64,000 nucleotides of DNA from Variovorax sp. PBL-H6 (GTDB lineage: Bacteria > Pseudomonadota > Gammaproteobacteria > Burkholderiales > Burkholderiaceae_C). The notes under the pieces were generated by a model. The model was not told the origin of the DNA and ran no database searches. It was given only the letters and a program-made list of their open reading frames with translations. The stretch lies in assembly GCF_901827155.1 (NCBI RefSeq), contig NZ_LR594659.1, positions 4,978,501-5,042,500 on the forward strand, given 5' to 3'. Below, in pieces: positions 1-9,121 of the stretch (position 1 is the stretch's first letter; each line of letters opens with the position of its first letter). The position numbers and the translations under genes are program-made.

Positions 1-2
1 AA

Positions 3-830
3 AAGCTGGGCGGCACGCCCTACAGCAAGAACCCCGGCTTCGTGGAGAACAAGCCCGGGGCGGGCGGCCGCATCGCCGTGGAGGCGCTGAAGAACGCGCC
101 GACCGACGGCTCGGTCCTCACGCTGGCCCCCGTCTCCGCCCTCTCGGTCTATCCCTACATCTATCCCAAGCTCGCCTACAGGCCCGAGGACGTCACGCAG
201 GTGTCGATCGGCGCCATCATGTTCCACGGGCTCGCGGTGGGGTCGGCCGTGCCCGCCGAAGTGAAGACGCTGAAAGACTTCCTCGCCTGGGCCAAGGCCA
301 ACCCGGCGCAGGCCAGCTACGGCTCGCCCGGCGCCGGCTCGATGCCCCACCTCCTGGGCGCGCTGCTGGGCCTGCGCTCGGGAGTCGAACTGAAGCACGT
401 GCCCTACCGCGGCACCGTGCCCAGCATCACCGACCTGGTGGGCGGCCAGATCGCCGCCGCCATGAACCCGAGCGGCGACTACCTGCAGTACATGAAGGCC
501 GGGCGCGTGCGCGTGCTGGCCACTTCCGGCCGCAAGCGTTCGCCCTACCTTCCCGATGTGCCCACCTTCACCGAACTGGGCTACCCCGACGTGACCTCCG
601 AAGAGTGGTTCGGCTTCTACGCCCCCGCCAGGACGCCGCCGGCCGCCATCGCTGCCGCCAACGCCGCGATCACCGCGGCCCTGAAGGACAAGTCGGTGAT
701 CGACGCCCTGGCCCTCGTCGGCCTGGTGGCGAACGGCAGCACGCCACAGGAAATGGCGGCGGACCAGAAGGCGGAGTACGAACGCTGGGGTCCACTCGTC
801 AAGCAGATCGGCTTCACGGCGGAGTCATGA
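3..830 (+). CDS. Bug/TctC-family periplasmic substrate-binding protein (5' partial)
   Basis: The frame is open from the window edge, so the signal peptide and first lobe are missing; 275 residues remain. The visible part has the Bug-family pattern VENKPGAGG near residue 14, a KHVPYRGT segment, the TDLVGGQI segment and the LPDVPTFTELG loop, and it ends like other TctC receptors. Such proteins bind carboxylates in the periplasm, either for TctAB transporters or as orphan receptors; no TctA or TctB gene lies in the window. It ends 22 bp before an acyl-CoA dehydrogenase gene on the same strand, so the two may be co-transcribed and the ligand may be an organic acid activated to a CoA ester. The ligand cannot be read from sequence. 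Confidence 0.9.
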   Translation, partial: KLGGTPYSKNPGFVENKPGAGGRIAVEALKNAPTDGSVLTLAPVSALSVYPYIYPKLAYRPEDVTQVSIGAIMFHGLAVGSAVPAEVKTLKDFLAWAKANPAQASYGSPGAGSMPHLLGALLGLRSGVELKHVPYRGTVPSITDLVGGQIAAAMNPSGDYLQYMKAGRVRVLATSGRKRSPYLPDVPTFTELGYPDVTSEEWFGFYAPARTPPAAIAAANAAITAALKDKSVIDALALVGLVANGSTPQEMAADQKAEYERWGPLVKQIGFTAES

Positions 831-852
831 TCGATTCCAGCTTCGCCTGCCG

Positions 853-2580
<1,728 letters not shown>

Positions 2581-2628
2581 CGGGCACGTCCCTACGCCGT
2601 GCTGCGCAAAGGCAGTTACCCTCGGCCC

Positions 2629-3114
2629 ATGCCTGTCCAGCGCAAGAAAGCTGCCGTCCCCGCCGTCTCCGCCCAGCCGTCGCGCCCCGACCGGCTCGAC
2701 ACGCGCGTCCTCGAAGCCCTGGTGGGCTACAACGCGCGGCGCGCCTGGCTGGCGGTGAGCACGCTCTTCGCGGAACGCATGGCGGTGTTCGGGCTGAAGC
2801 AGGTGGACTTCTCGGTGCTCTCGCTGCTGGCGCACAACCCCGGCGCTACCTCGCGGCAGCTCTGCGCCACCCTGGACATCCTGCCGCCCAACCTGGTGAG
2901 TCTGATCTCCGCCATGGACAGCCGCGGTCTCATCGAACGCCGTCCCCACCCCTATGACGGCCGCGCCATCGGCCTGTACCTGACCCCCGCCGGTGAGTCG
3001 CTGGTGCGCGAAGCCGAGCGCACCGTCGTCGAGCTGGAAACGGAAGCCAGTGCCAAGCTCTCGACGCGCGAGCGCGAATCGCTGATACGGCTGTTGCAGA
3101 AGATCTATCACTGA
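2629..3114 (+). CDS. MarR-family transcriptional regulator
   Basis: A winged-helix regulator of 161 residues starting at the ATG of MPVQRKK; an in-frame GTG at 2599 is possible but gives an atypical leader. The core has the MarR order: a dimerisation helix (FAERMAVFGLKQVDFSVL), the recognition helix region (TSRQLCATLDILPPNLVSL), and the wing with the basic RRPHPYDGRAIGLYLT segment. It lies 48 bp after the acyl-CoA dehydrogenase on the same strand. MarR proteins usually repress neighbouring catabolic or efflux genes and are released by an aromatic or CoA-ester ligand, so control of the upstream dehydrogenase is plausible. No operator could be picked out with confidence. Confidence 0.9.
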   Translation: MPVQRKKAAVPAVSAQPSRPDRLDTRVLEALVGYNARRAWLAVSTLFAERMAVFGLKQVDFSVLSLLAHNPGATSRQLCATLDILPPNLVSLISAMDSRGLIERRPHPYDGRAIGLYLTPAGESLVREAERTVVELETEASAKLSTRERESLIRLLQKIYH

Positions 3115-3148
3115 AGGGCGCGCCGCGCTGGGCGGCCCCCCGCCAGCG

Positions 3149-3517
3149 TCAGAAGCGCTCAGTCAGTACCAGCACCTGATGCGCGGCGCCGGCCACCACG
3201 GCAGGGTTCGGGTAGTAGAGCTCGCCGTCGATCTCGCTGCGGGAAAAAGCGTTGCGCGCCTCGACGTAGCGCGTGCGCGCGGCCTCGAACCCGTGGCGCC
3301 GCCATGAGGGCTGCACCGCCTCCAGGCGGGCCCAGTGCTCGGGGCCGAGCGTGGGACACAGGGGCACGGGGGCGGCACGTTCACGCAGCAGCAGTTCGCG
3401 CGCCTCATGGGTGACCGGGTCGAACGCCAGCGCCTTCTCGCGCCAGCGAGCGAGCACGTTGGAAAGAAGGGTGGCCAGGAACAGGCTGGCCAGGGAGAGC
3501 GGAATCGCGAAATCCAT
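3149..3517 (-). CDS. Hypothetical membrane-anchored protein
   Basis: A 122-residue protein with one N-terminal hydrophobic segment (residues 4-22, LASLFLATLLSNVLA) followed by a charged soluble part rich in Arg and Glu, ending VLVLTERF. I recognise no domain. The topology suggests an inner-membrane anchor with a cytoplasmic or periplasmic tail. It lies 29 bp downstream of another small gene on the same strand and converges with the MarR gene. The frame shows normal high-GC codon use and no competing gene fits the interval, so it is probably real. Confidence 0.6.
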   Translation of the reverse strand: MDFAIPLSLASLFLATLLSNVLARWREKALAFDPVTHEARELLLRERAAPVPLCPTLGPEHWARLEAVQPSWRRHGFEAARTRYVEARNAFSRSEIDGELYYPNPAVVAGAAHQVLVLTERF

Positions 3518-3546
3518 CGGCGGTCACGAAAAGCCGTGCAGCTGCA

Positions 3547-3765
3547 TCACCAGAATTTCCACCAGGGCGCCGCGGCGGAGGAACGCGCCGGAGGCAGCGG
3601 CTGCAGGCCGGAGTCGCGAATGCGGCGGCGCTGCTCGGCCTCGAGGGCCTGCGCCATGCGGTGCGCCAGCTGGTCTCCCTGCATGGCGCGGATGCGCCAC
3701 TCGGCAGCCAGGCTCTGCAGCTCGGAATCCTCGAGCTTGGCGGGCGTGGTCGTCGATTCGGACAT
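3547..3765 (-). CDS. Small hypothetical protein
   Basis: A 72-residue soluble protein starting at MSESTTTPAK. The middle is a predicted helix rich in Ala, Gln, Glu and Arg (LAAEWRIRAMQGDQLAHRMA), and the C-terminus is Pro/Ala-rich and ends in PWWKFW, a Trp-rich tail also seen in small Comamonadaceae proteins of unknown role. A longer frame reaches 3801, but the ATG at 3765 gives the more natural start. The following small membrane protein is probably co-transcribed. No function is assigned. Confidence 0.6.
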   Translation of the reverse strand: MSESTTTPAKLEDSELQSLAAEWRIRAMQGDQLAHRMAQALEAEQRRRIRDSGLQPLPPARSSAAAPWWKFW

Positions 3766-3949
3766 GCCTGAAATTTTGCACACGTGGCGACTGCGCGGCA
3801 ATCGTAGAGCTTTGCATTACATGGCCGATCAGGCCCATATCAGGCCTTCTCAGACCCCCTCACGCTGCCAGGAATCCTGGCCATCTCAGCTTGCCGCCCG
3901 TCAAAATGCATACCAAGGTACACGAAGCGGTCCACACCGCGACGCTCAC

Positions 3950-4099
3950 CTATTTTTTCTTCGTGTTGAACCTCAGCAACGGGCTTCCCCGGGCGAGGCT
4001 CGGCCTGCTCCTCGATGCCCGCCACCATGTGCGTGGGCAGCACGCGGAGATGGCCACGATGTGCCTGACCCTCCGCTCTTCATAATTCTTCGGTTGCAT
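3950..4099 (-). CDS. Doubtful small ORF, possibly 5' part of a frameshifted gene
   Basis: A 49-residue frame (MQPKNYEERR...) with a good ribosome-binding site, AAGGGGAGAAAAGAC just before the ATG. After about 19 residues the next frame stays open to 3840 and encodes a hydrophilic stretch beginning VLPTHMVAGIEEQAE and continuing for some 66 residues. A one-base slip near 4043 would join the two into a protein of about 85 residues. The region 3802-4149 holds no other gene candidate. I do not recognise the product, so this may be a broken gene, a genuine small gene, or chance. Confidence 0.3.
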   Translation of the reverse strand: MQPKNYEERRVRHIVAISACCPRTWWRASRSRPSLARGSPLLRFNTKKK

Positions 4100-4149
4100 G
4101 TCTTTTCTCCCCTTGAGGGCCGCGGTCGTATGGCGCGGCCGGTTCTTCC

Positions 4150-5082
4150 ATGAAGCACTTCGACGCCGACACCACCCGCTGCGCACTGGATTTCACCCGC
4201 TTGATTTCGGCACTGCGCAAAGCCTTTTCCGGCGAGGCCACGGTCCCGCCGCGCCACGTCCATGCCGTCGAGGCCGGCGCCGATCGCGGCACCGTGCTGA
4301 TCATGCCCGCCTGGAGCGAGGCGGGCTACCTCGGCATCAAGACCATCAACATCTTTCCGGGCAACGGCGCTCGCGGGCTCCCCGGGCTGCACGCCACCTA
4401 CGTGCTCTATGACGCACACACCGGCGTGCCGCTGGCGATGATGGACGGCAACGAGATCACCGCGCACCGGACGGCAGCGGCTTCGGCGCTGGGTGCATCC
4501 TTTCTCGCGCGACAGGACGCCCGGAGGCTGCTGGTGCTGGGCACCGGCCGCGTGGCGCGCCTGCTGCCGGCCGCGCACGCAGCCGTGCGCGCGATCGACG
4601 AGATCCAGGTATGGAACCACCGTCCGGCAGGTGCGCAGGCCCTGGCCGCCCAATGGCGAGCCGAAGGCTGGAACGCGCACCCGGTGGCCGACCTGCAAGC
4701 GGCGGTGCGCACCGCGGACATCGTGAGCTGCGCCACCCTCGCGACATCGCCCTTGGTGAAGGGAGAATGGCTCGCGCCGGGCTCGCACCTGGACCTGATC
4801 GGCAGCTTCACGCCGCAGATGCGAGAAGCCGACCCGGCCTGCTTTGCGAGCGCGCGAGTCTTCGTCGATACCGATGAGGCCTTGTTGAAGGCCGGCGACC
4901 TGCTCGATGCGATCGGCGCCGGCACCCTGTCCCGCGATGCGGTGCAGGCCACGCTGGCGGACCTGTGCAAGGGCAGGCACCAAGGGCGCACGAACAGCGC
5001 CGAGCGCACGGTCTTCAAGGCCGTGGGCAGCGCGCTCGAAGACCTCGCGGCCGCCACGCTGGTGTGGCAGGCCGCGTCGTAG
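4150..5082 (+). CDS. Ornithine cyclodeaminase / mu-crystallin family protein
   Basis: A 310-residue NAD(P)-binding enzyme of the OCD/mu-crystallin family, which includes ornithine cyclodeaminase, delta-1-pyrroline-2-carboxylate reductase and alanine dehydrogenase. Visible marks are GYLGIKTINIFPGN near residue 56, the conserved MDGNEITAHRTAAASALG segment near residue 98, the nucleotide-binding LLVLGTGRVARLL at about residue 120, and the family PLVKGEWLAPGSHLDLIGS motif near residue 200. The length is typical. The gene stands alone and converges with pcaF. Which amino or imino acid it acts on cannot be decided from sequence. Confidence 0.9.
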   Translation: MKHFDADTTRCALDFTRLISALRKAFSGEATVPPRHVHAVEAGADRGTVLIMPAWSEAGYLGIKTINIFPGNGARGLPGLHATYVLYDAHTGVPLAMMDGNEITAHRTAAASALGASFLARQDARRLLVLGTGRVARLLPAAHAAVRAIDEIQVWNHRPAGAQALAAQWRAEGWNAHPVADLQAAVRTADIVSCATLATSPLVKGEWLAPGSHLDLIGSFTPQMREADPACFASARVFVDTDEALLKAGDLLDAIGAGTLSRDAVQATLADLCKGRHQGRTNSAERTVFKAVGSALEDLAAATLVWQAAS

Positions 5083-5155
5083 AAGCCCCCCCGCACGTCC
5101 CGTTCGGCCGCGCGAGAAGTTGCCTTGTGAGCCGGGCCGCGCCGGGCAAGCCCGT

Positions 5156-6361
5156 TCAGACCCGCTCGAGGATGACCGCAATCCCCTGGCCCACCCCGAT
5201 GCACATCGTGCACAGCGCATAGCGCCCGCCGCCCTTGTGCAGCTGGTTGACCGCGGTGGTCGCCAGCCGCGCGCCGCTCGCGCCCAGCGGGTGGCCCAGC
5301 GCGATCGCGCCGCCGTTGATGTTGACGCGTGCGTCGTCGTCCTTCAGGCCGAGCAGGCGCAGCACCGCCAGGCCTTGCGCGGCGAAGGCCTCGTTGAGTT
5401 CGATCACGTCGATCTGGTCGAGCTTCAGGCCGGTGAGCTTCAGCACCTTCTCGGTGGCCGGCGCCGGGCCGATGCCCATCACGCGCGGCGGCACGCCGGC
5501 GGTGGCCATGCCCACCACGCGGGCGCGCGGCGTCAGGCCGTACTTGGACGCGCTCGCCTCGTCGGCCAGCAGCAGCGCGCAGGCGCCATCGTTCACGCCG
5601 CTGGCATTGCCCGCGGTCACCGTGCCATCGGGGCGCACCACGCCCTTGAGCTTGGCAAGCGCTTCCAGGCTGGTGTCGCGCGGATGCTCGTCCTTGTTCA
5701 CGACGATCGGGTCGCCCTTCTTCTGCGGCACGAGGACCGGCACGATCTCGGCATCGAAGAAGCCCGACTTCTGCGACGCGACCGCGCGCTGCTGCGAGGC
5801 CAGCGCCATGCGGTCCTGGGCCTCGCGCTCGATCTTGTAGTCGGTCGCCACGTTCTCCGCCGTCTCCGGCATCGAGTCGACACCGTACTGCGCCTTCATC
5901 AGCTTGTTGACGAAGCGCCAGCCGATGGTGGTGTCGTAGATCGCGTTGCTGCGGCTGAAGGCACTCTCCGCCTTGGGCATGACGAAGGGCGCGCGGCTCA
6001 TGCTCTCGACACCGCCCGCGATCATCAGCCCGGCCTCGCCGGCCTTGATGGCGCGCGCCGCGCTGCCCACGGCGTCGAGCCCCGAGCCGCACAGCCGGTT
6101 GATGGTGGCGCCGCCCAGTTCCAGCGGCAGGCCTGCCAGCAGCGCCGACATGCGCGCCACGTTGCGGTTGTCCTCGCCGGCCTGGTTCGCGCAGCCGTAC
6201 AGCACGTCGCTCACGGCCTGCCAGTCGACTTCCTTGTTGCGCTCCATCAGTGCCTTGAGCGGCACGGCGCCCAGGTCGTCGGTGCGCACGGTGGAGAGGG
6301 AGCCGCCGTAACGGCCGAAGGGGGTGCGAACGGCGTCGCAGATGAAAGCTTGGTTCGTCAT
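5156..6361 (-). CDS. pcaF: 3-oxoadipyl-CoA / beta-ketoadipyl-CoA thiolase
   Basis: A 401-residue thiolase carrying out the last step of the beta-ketoadipate pathway: 3-oxoadipyl-CoA plus CoA gives succinyl-CoA and acetyl-CoA. The acylated cysteine is in NRLCGSGLD near residue 90; the C-terminal GHPLGASGAR and CTMCIGVGQG segments carry the catalytic His and second Cys. The start at MTNQAF is chosen over an in-frame codon at 6430 because the family begins this way and the longer form would run into pcaJ. It is the third gene of a pcaI-pcaJ-pcaF operon, 25 bp after pcaJ, which supports the assignment over a general acetyl-CoA acetyltransferase. Confidence 0.95.
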   Translation of the reverse strand: MTNQAFICDAVRTPFGRYGGSLSTVRTDDLGAVPLKALMERNKEVDWQAVSDVLYGCANQAGEDNRNVARMSALLAGLPLELGGATINRLCGSGLDAVGSAARAIKAGEAGLMIAGGVESMSRAPFVMPKAESAFSRSNAIYDTTIGWRFVNKLMKAQYGVDSMPETAENVATDYKIEREAQDRMALASQQRAVASQKSGFFDAEIVPVLVPQKKGDPIVVNKDEHPRDTSLEALAKLKGVVRPDGTVTAGNASGVNDGACALLLADEASASKYGLTPRARVVGMATAGVPPRVMGIGPAPATEKVLKLTGLKLDQIDVIELNEAFAAQGLAVLRLLGLKDDDARVNINGGAIALGHPLGASGARLATTAVNQLHKGGGRYALCTMCIGVGQGIAVILERV

Positions 6362-6386
6362 GGTGTGTCTCTGGTTGAAAGGGTTG

Positions 6387-7037
6387 TCAGGCGGCGATCG
6401 GCAGGCCCACCAGCTTCTCCAGCTCGGCATGCTCCAGCCCCTCGACCTTGTCGATGAGCTTCAGCCCCGCAGGCGTGCATTCGAGCGTGGCGAGATCGGA
6501 ATAGACACGCTTCACGCAGCCGATGCCGGTCAGCGGATAGCTGCACTGCGCAACGATCTTGCTCTCGCCCTTCTTGGTCAGCAAGTCCATCATGACCCAG
6601 GTCTGCTTCGCGCCGATGGCCAGGTCCATGGCCCCCCCGACCGCGGGGATCGCCCCTGCCTCACCGGTGCTCCAGTTGGCCAGGTCGCCGGTGGCAGAGA
6701 CCTGGAACGCGCCCAGCACGCAGATGTCCAGATGGCCGCCGCGCATCATCGCGAAGCTGTCGGCATGGTGGAAGTACGCGCCCCCCGGAAGCAGCGTGAC
6801 GGGCTGCTTGCCGGCGTTGATGAGGTCGTAGTCCTCGTCGCCCGGCAGTGGCGCCGGGCCCATGCCCAGGATGCCGTTCTCGCTGTGGAGGATGACCTCC
6901 CGCCCGGCCGGCAGGTGGTTGGCCACCAGCGTAGGCTGGCCGATGCCGAGGTTGACCACGGCGCCGTCGAAGATGTCCTGCGCGACCCGCGCGGCGAGCT
7001 GGTCCTTGGTGCGGCGTTGGTAATTGCTCATGCTCAT
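6387..7037 (-). CDS. pcaJ: 3-oxoadipate CoA-transferase subunit B
   Basis: The beta subunit (216 residues) of the succinyl-CoA:3-oxoadipate CoA-transferase. The SENGILGMG motif near residue 53 contains the glutamate that forms the enzyme-CoA thioester in this class. Other family marks are VVNLGIGQPTLVANHL near residue 30 and the GGAMDLAIGAKQTWVMMDL segment. The start at 7037 overlaps the pcaI stop as ATGA, typical of translational coupling; a second in-frame ATG lies two codons downstream at 7031. Together with pcaI and pcaF it converts 3-oxoadipate to TCA-cycle intermediates. Confidence 0.95.
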   Translation of the reverse strand: MSMSNYQRRTKDQLAARVAQDIFDGAVVNLGIGQPTLVANHLPAGREVILHSENGILGMGPAPLPGDEDYDLINAGKQPVTLLPGGAYFHHADSFAMMRGGHLDICVLGAFQVSATGDLANWSTGEAGAIPAVGGAMDLAIGAKQTWVMMDLLTKKGESKIVAQCSYPLTGIGCVKRVYSDLATLECTPAGLKLIDKVEGLEHAELEKLVGLPIAA

Positions 7038-7735
7038 GCTGCCTTCTTGAAGCCGCCGGCCTGGGTGGCGACGCGGTCGATCTTGACGATGCTGCTGACG
7101 AAGATGCCCGGGGTGACGATGGCCTCGGGATCCATCTCGCCGAGCTCCACGATCTCGTGCACGGTGGCAATGGTGCGCTTCGAGGCCATGGCCATCACCG
7201 GACCGAAGTTGCGCGCCGCCTTGCGGTAGGTGAGGTTGCCCCAGCGATCGCCTTGCTCGGCCTTGATCAGCGCCACGTCGCCGCGGATCGGGTACTCCAG
7301 CACGTACTGCTTGCCGTCGATCATGCGCGTCTCGCGCTCGCCGGCCAGCTCGGTGCCATAGCCCGTGGGGCAGAAGAAGGCACCGACGCCCGCGCCGGCC
7401 GCACGGATGCGCTCGGCCAGGTTGCCCTGCGGCACCAGTTCCAGCTCCAGCTTGCCGGAGCGGTAGAGCTCGTCGAACACATGGCTGTCGGCCTGGCGCG
7501 GGAAGCTGCAGATGATCTTGCGCACCCGCCCGGCCTTGAGCAGCGCGGCCAGGCCGGTGTCGCCGTTGCCGGCGTTGTTGTTGACGACCGTGAGCTCCTT
7601 GGCACCCTGCTCGATCAGGCCGTCGATGAGCTCGTTGGGGATGCCGGCAGTGCCGAAGCCGCCGATGAGGACCGTGGCGCCGTCGGCCACGCCGGCCATG
7701 GCATCGGCGATCGAGCGGGCGATCTTGTTGATCAT
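7034..7735 (-). CDS. pcaI: 3-oxoadipate CoA-transferase subunit A
   Basis: The alpha subunit (233 residues) of 3-oxoadipate CoA-transferase. Family features are DGATVLIGGFGTAGIPNEL near residue 18, the VVNNNAGNGDTG segment near residue 48 and the GNLAERIRAAGAGVGAFFCP segment near residue 105. It begins with MINKIARS, just downstream of the intergenic control region shared with the divergent IclR regulator. It is the first gene of the pcaIJF operon, and expression is expected to need 3-oxoadipate (or an aromatic precursor) acting through that regulator. Confidence 0.95.
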   Translation of the reverse strand: MINKIARSIADAMAGVADGATVLIGGFGTAGIPNELIDGLIEQGAKELTVVNNNAGNGDTGLAALLKAGRVRKIICSFPRQADSHVFDELYRSGKLELELVPQGNLAERIRAAGAGVGAFFCPTGYGTELAGERETRMIDGKQYVLEYPIRGDVALIKAEQGDRWGNLTYRKAARNFGPVMAMASKRTIATVHEIVELGEMDPEAIVTPGIFVSSIVKIDRVATQAGGFKKAA

Positions 7736-7807
7736 TGAATCTGTCTCCGGGAGTAGGGGAAAAGCCGAAGGCCTCGGCTTCAGGCGTAGAGCACAATGTT
7801 CCCAGTT

Positions 7808-7837
7808 GTTCGCATATCGAACATGTGTTCGTATAAT
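7808..7837. promoter_or_regulatory. Probable PcaR-type operator and regulator promoter
   Basis: Three 5-bp half sites are visible: GTTCG at 7808, CGAAC at 7818 and GTTCG at 7827, giving one inverted repeat plus one direct repeat at about 10-bp spacing. Immediately after comes a perfect -10 box TATAAT (7832-7837), 25 bp before the regulator ATG. Three-part operators of this kind are known for PcaU/PobR-type IclR activators. The arrangement suggests the regulator binds here to repress itself and to activate divergent pcaIJF. Binding itself is inferred. Confidence 0.55.
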
Positions 7838-7861
7838 GAATTCTAGAGAAGATCGCTCCGC

Positions 7862-8665
7862 ATGGCAACCACGGCAACCCACATGGCAACCCTGAAGAAG
7901 GCCAACGCACCCACGCCCGGCGACAGCTACGTGCAGTCCTTTGCGCGCGGGCTGCAGGTCATCCGCTCCTTCAGCGAGCGTGCGCCGCGCCAGACGCTCA
8001 GCGAGGTCGCGGCCGCCACCGGCCTCACCCGTGCCGGCGCCCGGCGCATCCTGCTCACGCTGCAGACCCTGGGCTACGTGCAATCCGACGGCAAGCTGTT
8101 CGCGCTGACGCCGCGCATCCTCGACCTGGGCTTCGCCTACCTGTCTTCCATGCCGATCTGGAACCGCGCCGAGCCCGTGATGGAAGCGCTGGTGCAGCAG
8201 GTGCAGGAGTCGTGCTCGGCGGCCGTGCTCGACGACACGGACATCGTCTACGTGCTGCGCGTGCCCACGCACAAGATCATGCGCATCAGCCTGGGCATCG
8301 GGTCGCGCCTGCCGGCGTGGTGCACCTCCATGGGCCGGCTGCTGCTGGCCGACCTGGACGACGAGGCGCTGCGCACGCGTCTCCAGGCTTCGAGCATCGC
8401 CCCGCTCACGCGCCACACCCTGACCGACATCGACACGCTGATCGCGAAAGTGCAGCAGGCCCGGCGCCAGCGCTGGTGCCTGGTGAACCAGGAATTGGAG
8501 GAAGGCCTGATCTCGATTGCCGCGCCCATCGTCGACCGCGGGGGACGCATGGTGGCCGCGCTCAACATCAGCGGGCAGGCGAACCGCACGAGTGCGAAGG
8601 TGATGCAGGAGACGATGTTGCCGGCGCTGATGGGCGCGGCGCAGGAGATCTCGATGCTGCTCTGA
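7862..8665 (+). CDS. pcaR: IclR-family regulator of the pca genes
   Basis: A 267-residue IclR-family protein: an N-terminal winged helix (about residues 24-85, with SEVAAATGLTRAGARRILLT as the recognition region) and a C-terminal effector domain (about 95-265, including the family stretch GSRLPAWCTSMGRLLLA). The PcaR/PobR subgroup is supported by SYVQSFARGLQVIRSF near the N-terminus and by the divergent position next to pcaIJF. An alternative ATG lies at 7883. It is expected to respond to 3-oxoadipate or a related acid and to regulate both sides of the 126-bp intergenic region. Confidence 0.9.
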   Translation: MATTATHMATLKKANAPTPGDSYVQSFARGLQVIRSFSERAPRQTLSEVAAATGLTRAGARRILLTLQTLGYVQSDGKLFALTPRILDLGFAYLSSMPIWNRAEPVMEALVQQVQESCSAAVLDDTDIVYVLRVPTHKIMRISLGIGSRLPAWCTSMGRLLLADLDDEALRTRLQASSIAPLTRHTLTDIDTLIAKVQQARRQRWCLVNQELEEGLISIAAPIVDRGGRMVAALNISGQANRTSAKVMQETMLPALMGAAQEISMLL

Positions 8666-8772
8666 GTGCGTGGACGCCTTAGCCACGGCGAACTCCATGC
8701 GCTGAGCAATTGCTGAAATGACCTTGCAGCATTAAAGTCCCGTCGTCGCCATTGCGACGCCAGGAGGACGGG

Positions 8773-9120
8773 ATGAAGGCCACTCAAGATGTAACGGGTT
8801 CGATCCGGCTGCTCGTCGATGGCGACGACGTGGCGAGCGCCAAAGGAGCTTTCGGACTGCCGCCAGGCATCGGCACCGTGCCGCAGAAGGTCCTGGAACT
8901 CAGCGCTTCGGCCTTCCAGCAGTCGTTGAAAGCGGTGCTATCGTCGGTCGCTGACGCACTCGACGGTCTCGACCTGACCAGTCGGGACTATGCCCTGGCC
9001 GACGTCAAGTTCTGCATCGCCTTCGACGCCGGGGGCGAGGTGTCCATCGTCTCGTTGGCAAAAGCGTCGCTGTCCGGAAAGACCGGCATCGAAGTGACCC
9101 TCAAGCGCAGGGTGAACTGA
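8773..9120 (+). CDS. Trypco/Pepco-like small protein of a putative conflict module
   Basis: A 115-residue soluble protein with a strong AGGAGG site five bases before the ATG at 8773. Its plan of N-terminal strands, a central helix (KVLELSASAFQQSLKAVLSS), and a C-terminal beta part (VKFCIAFDAGGEVSIVSLAK, then SGKTGIEVTLKRR) resembles the small trypsin- or peptidase-co-occurring domains (Trypco1, Pepco) that accompany proteases in bacterial conflict systems. That likeness is from memory of the family shape and is not proven. One base separates it from a metallopeptidase gene, so the pair is almost certainly one operon. It may be the sensor, tether or substrate of that peptidase. Confidence 0.6.
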   Translation: MKATQDVTGSIRLLVDGDDVASAKGAFGLPPGIGTVPQKVLELSASAFQQSLKAVLSSVADALDGLDLTSRDYALADVKFCIAFDAGGEVSIVSLAKASLSGKTGIEVTLKRRVN

Positions 9121-9121
9121 A

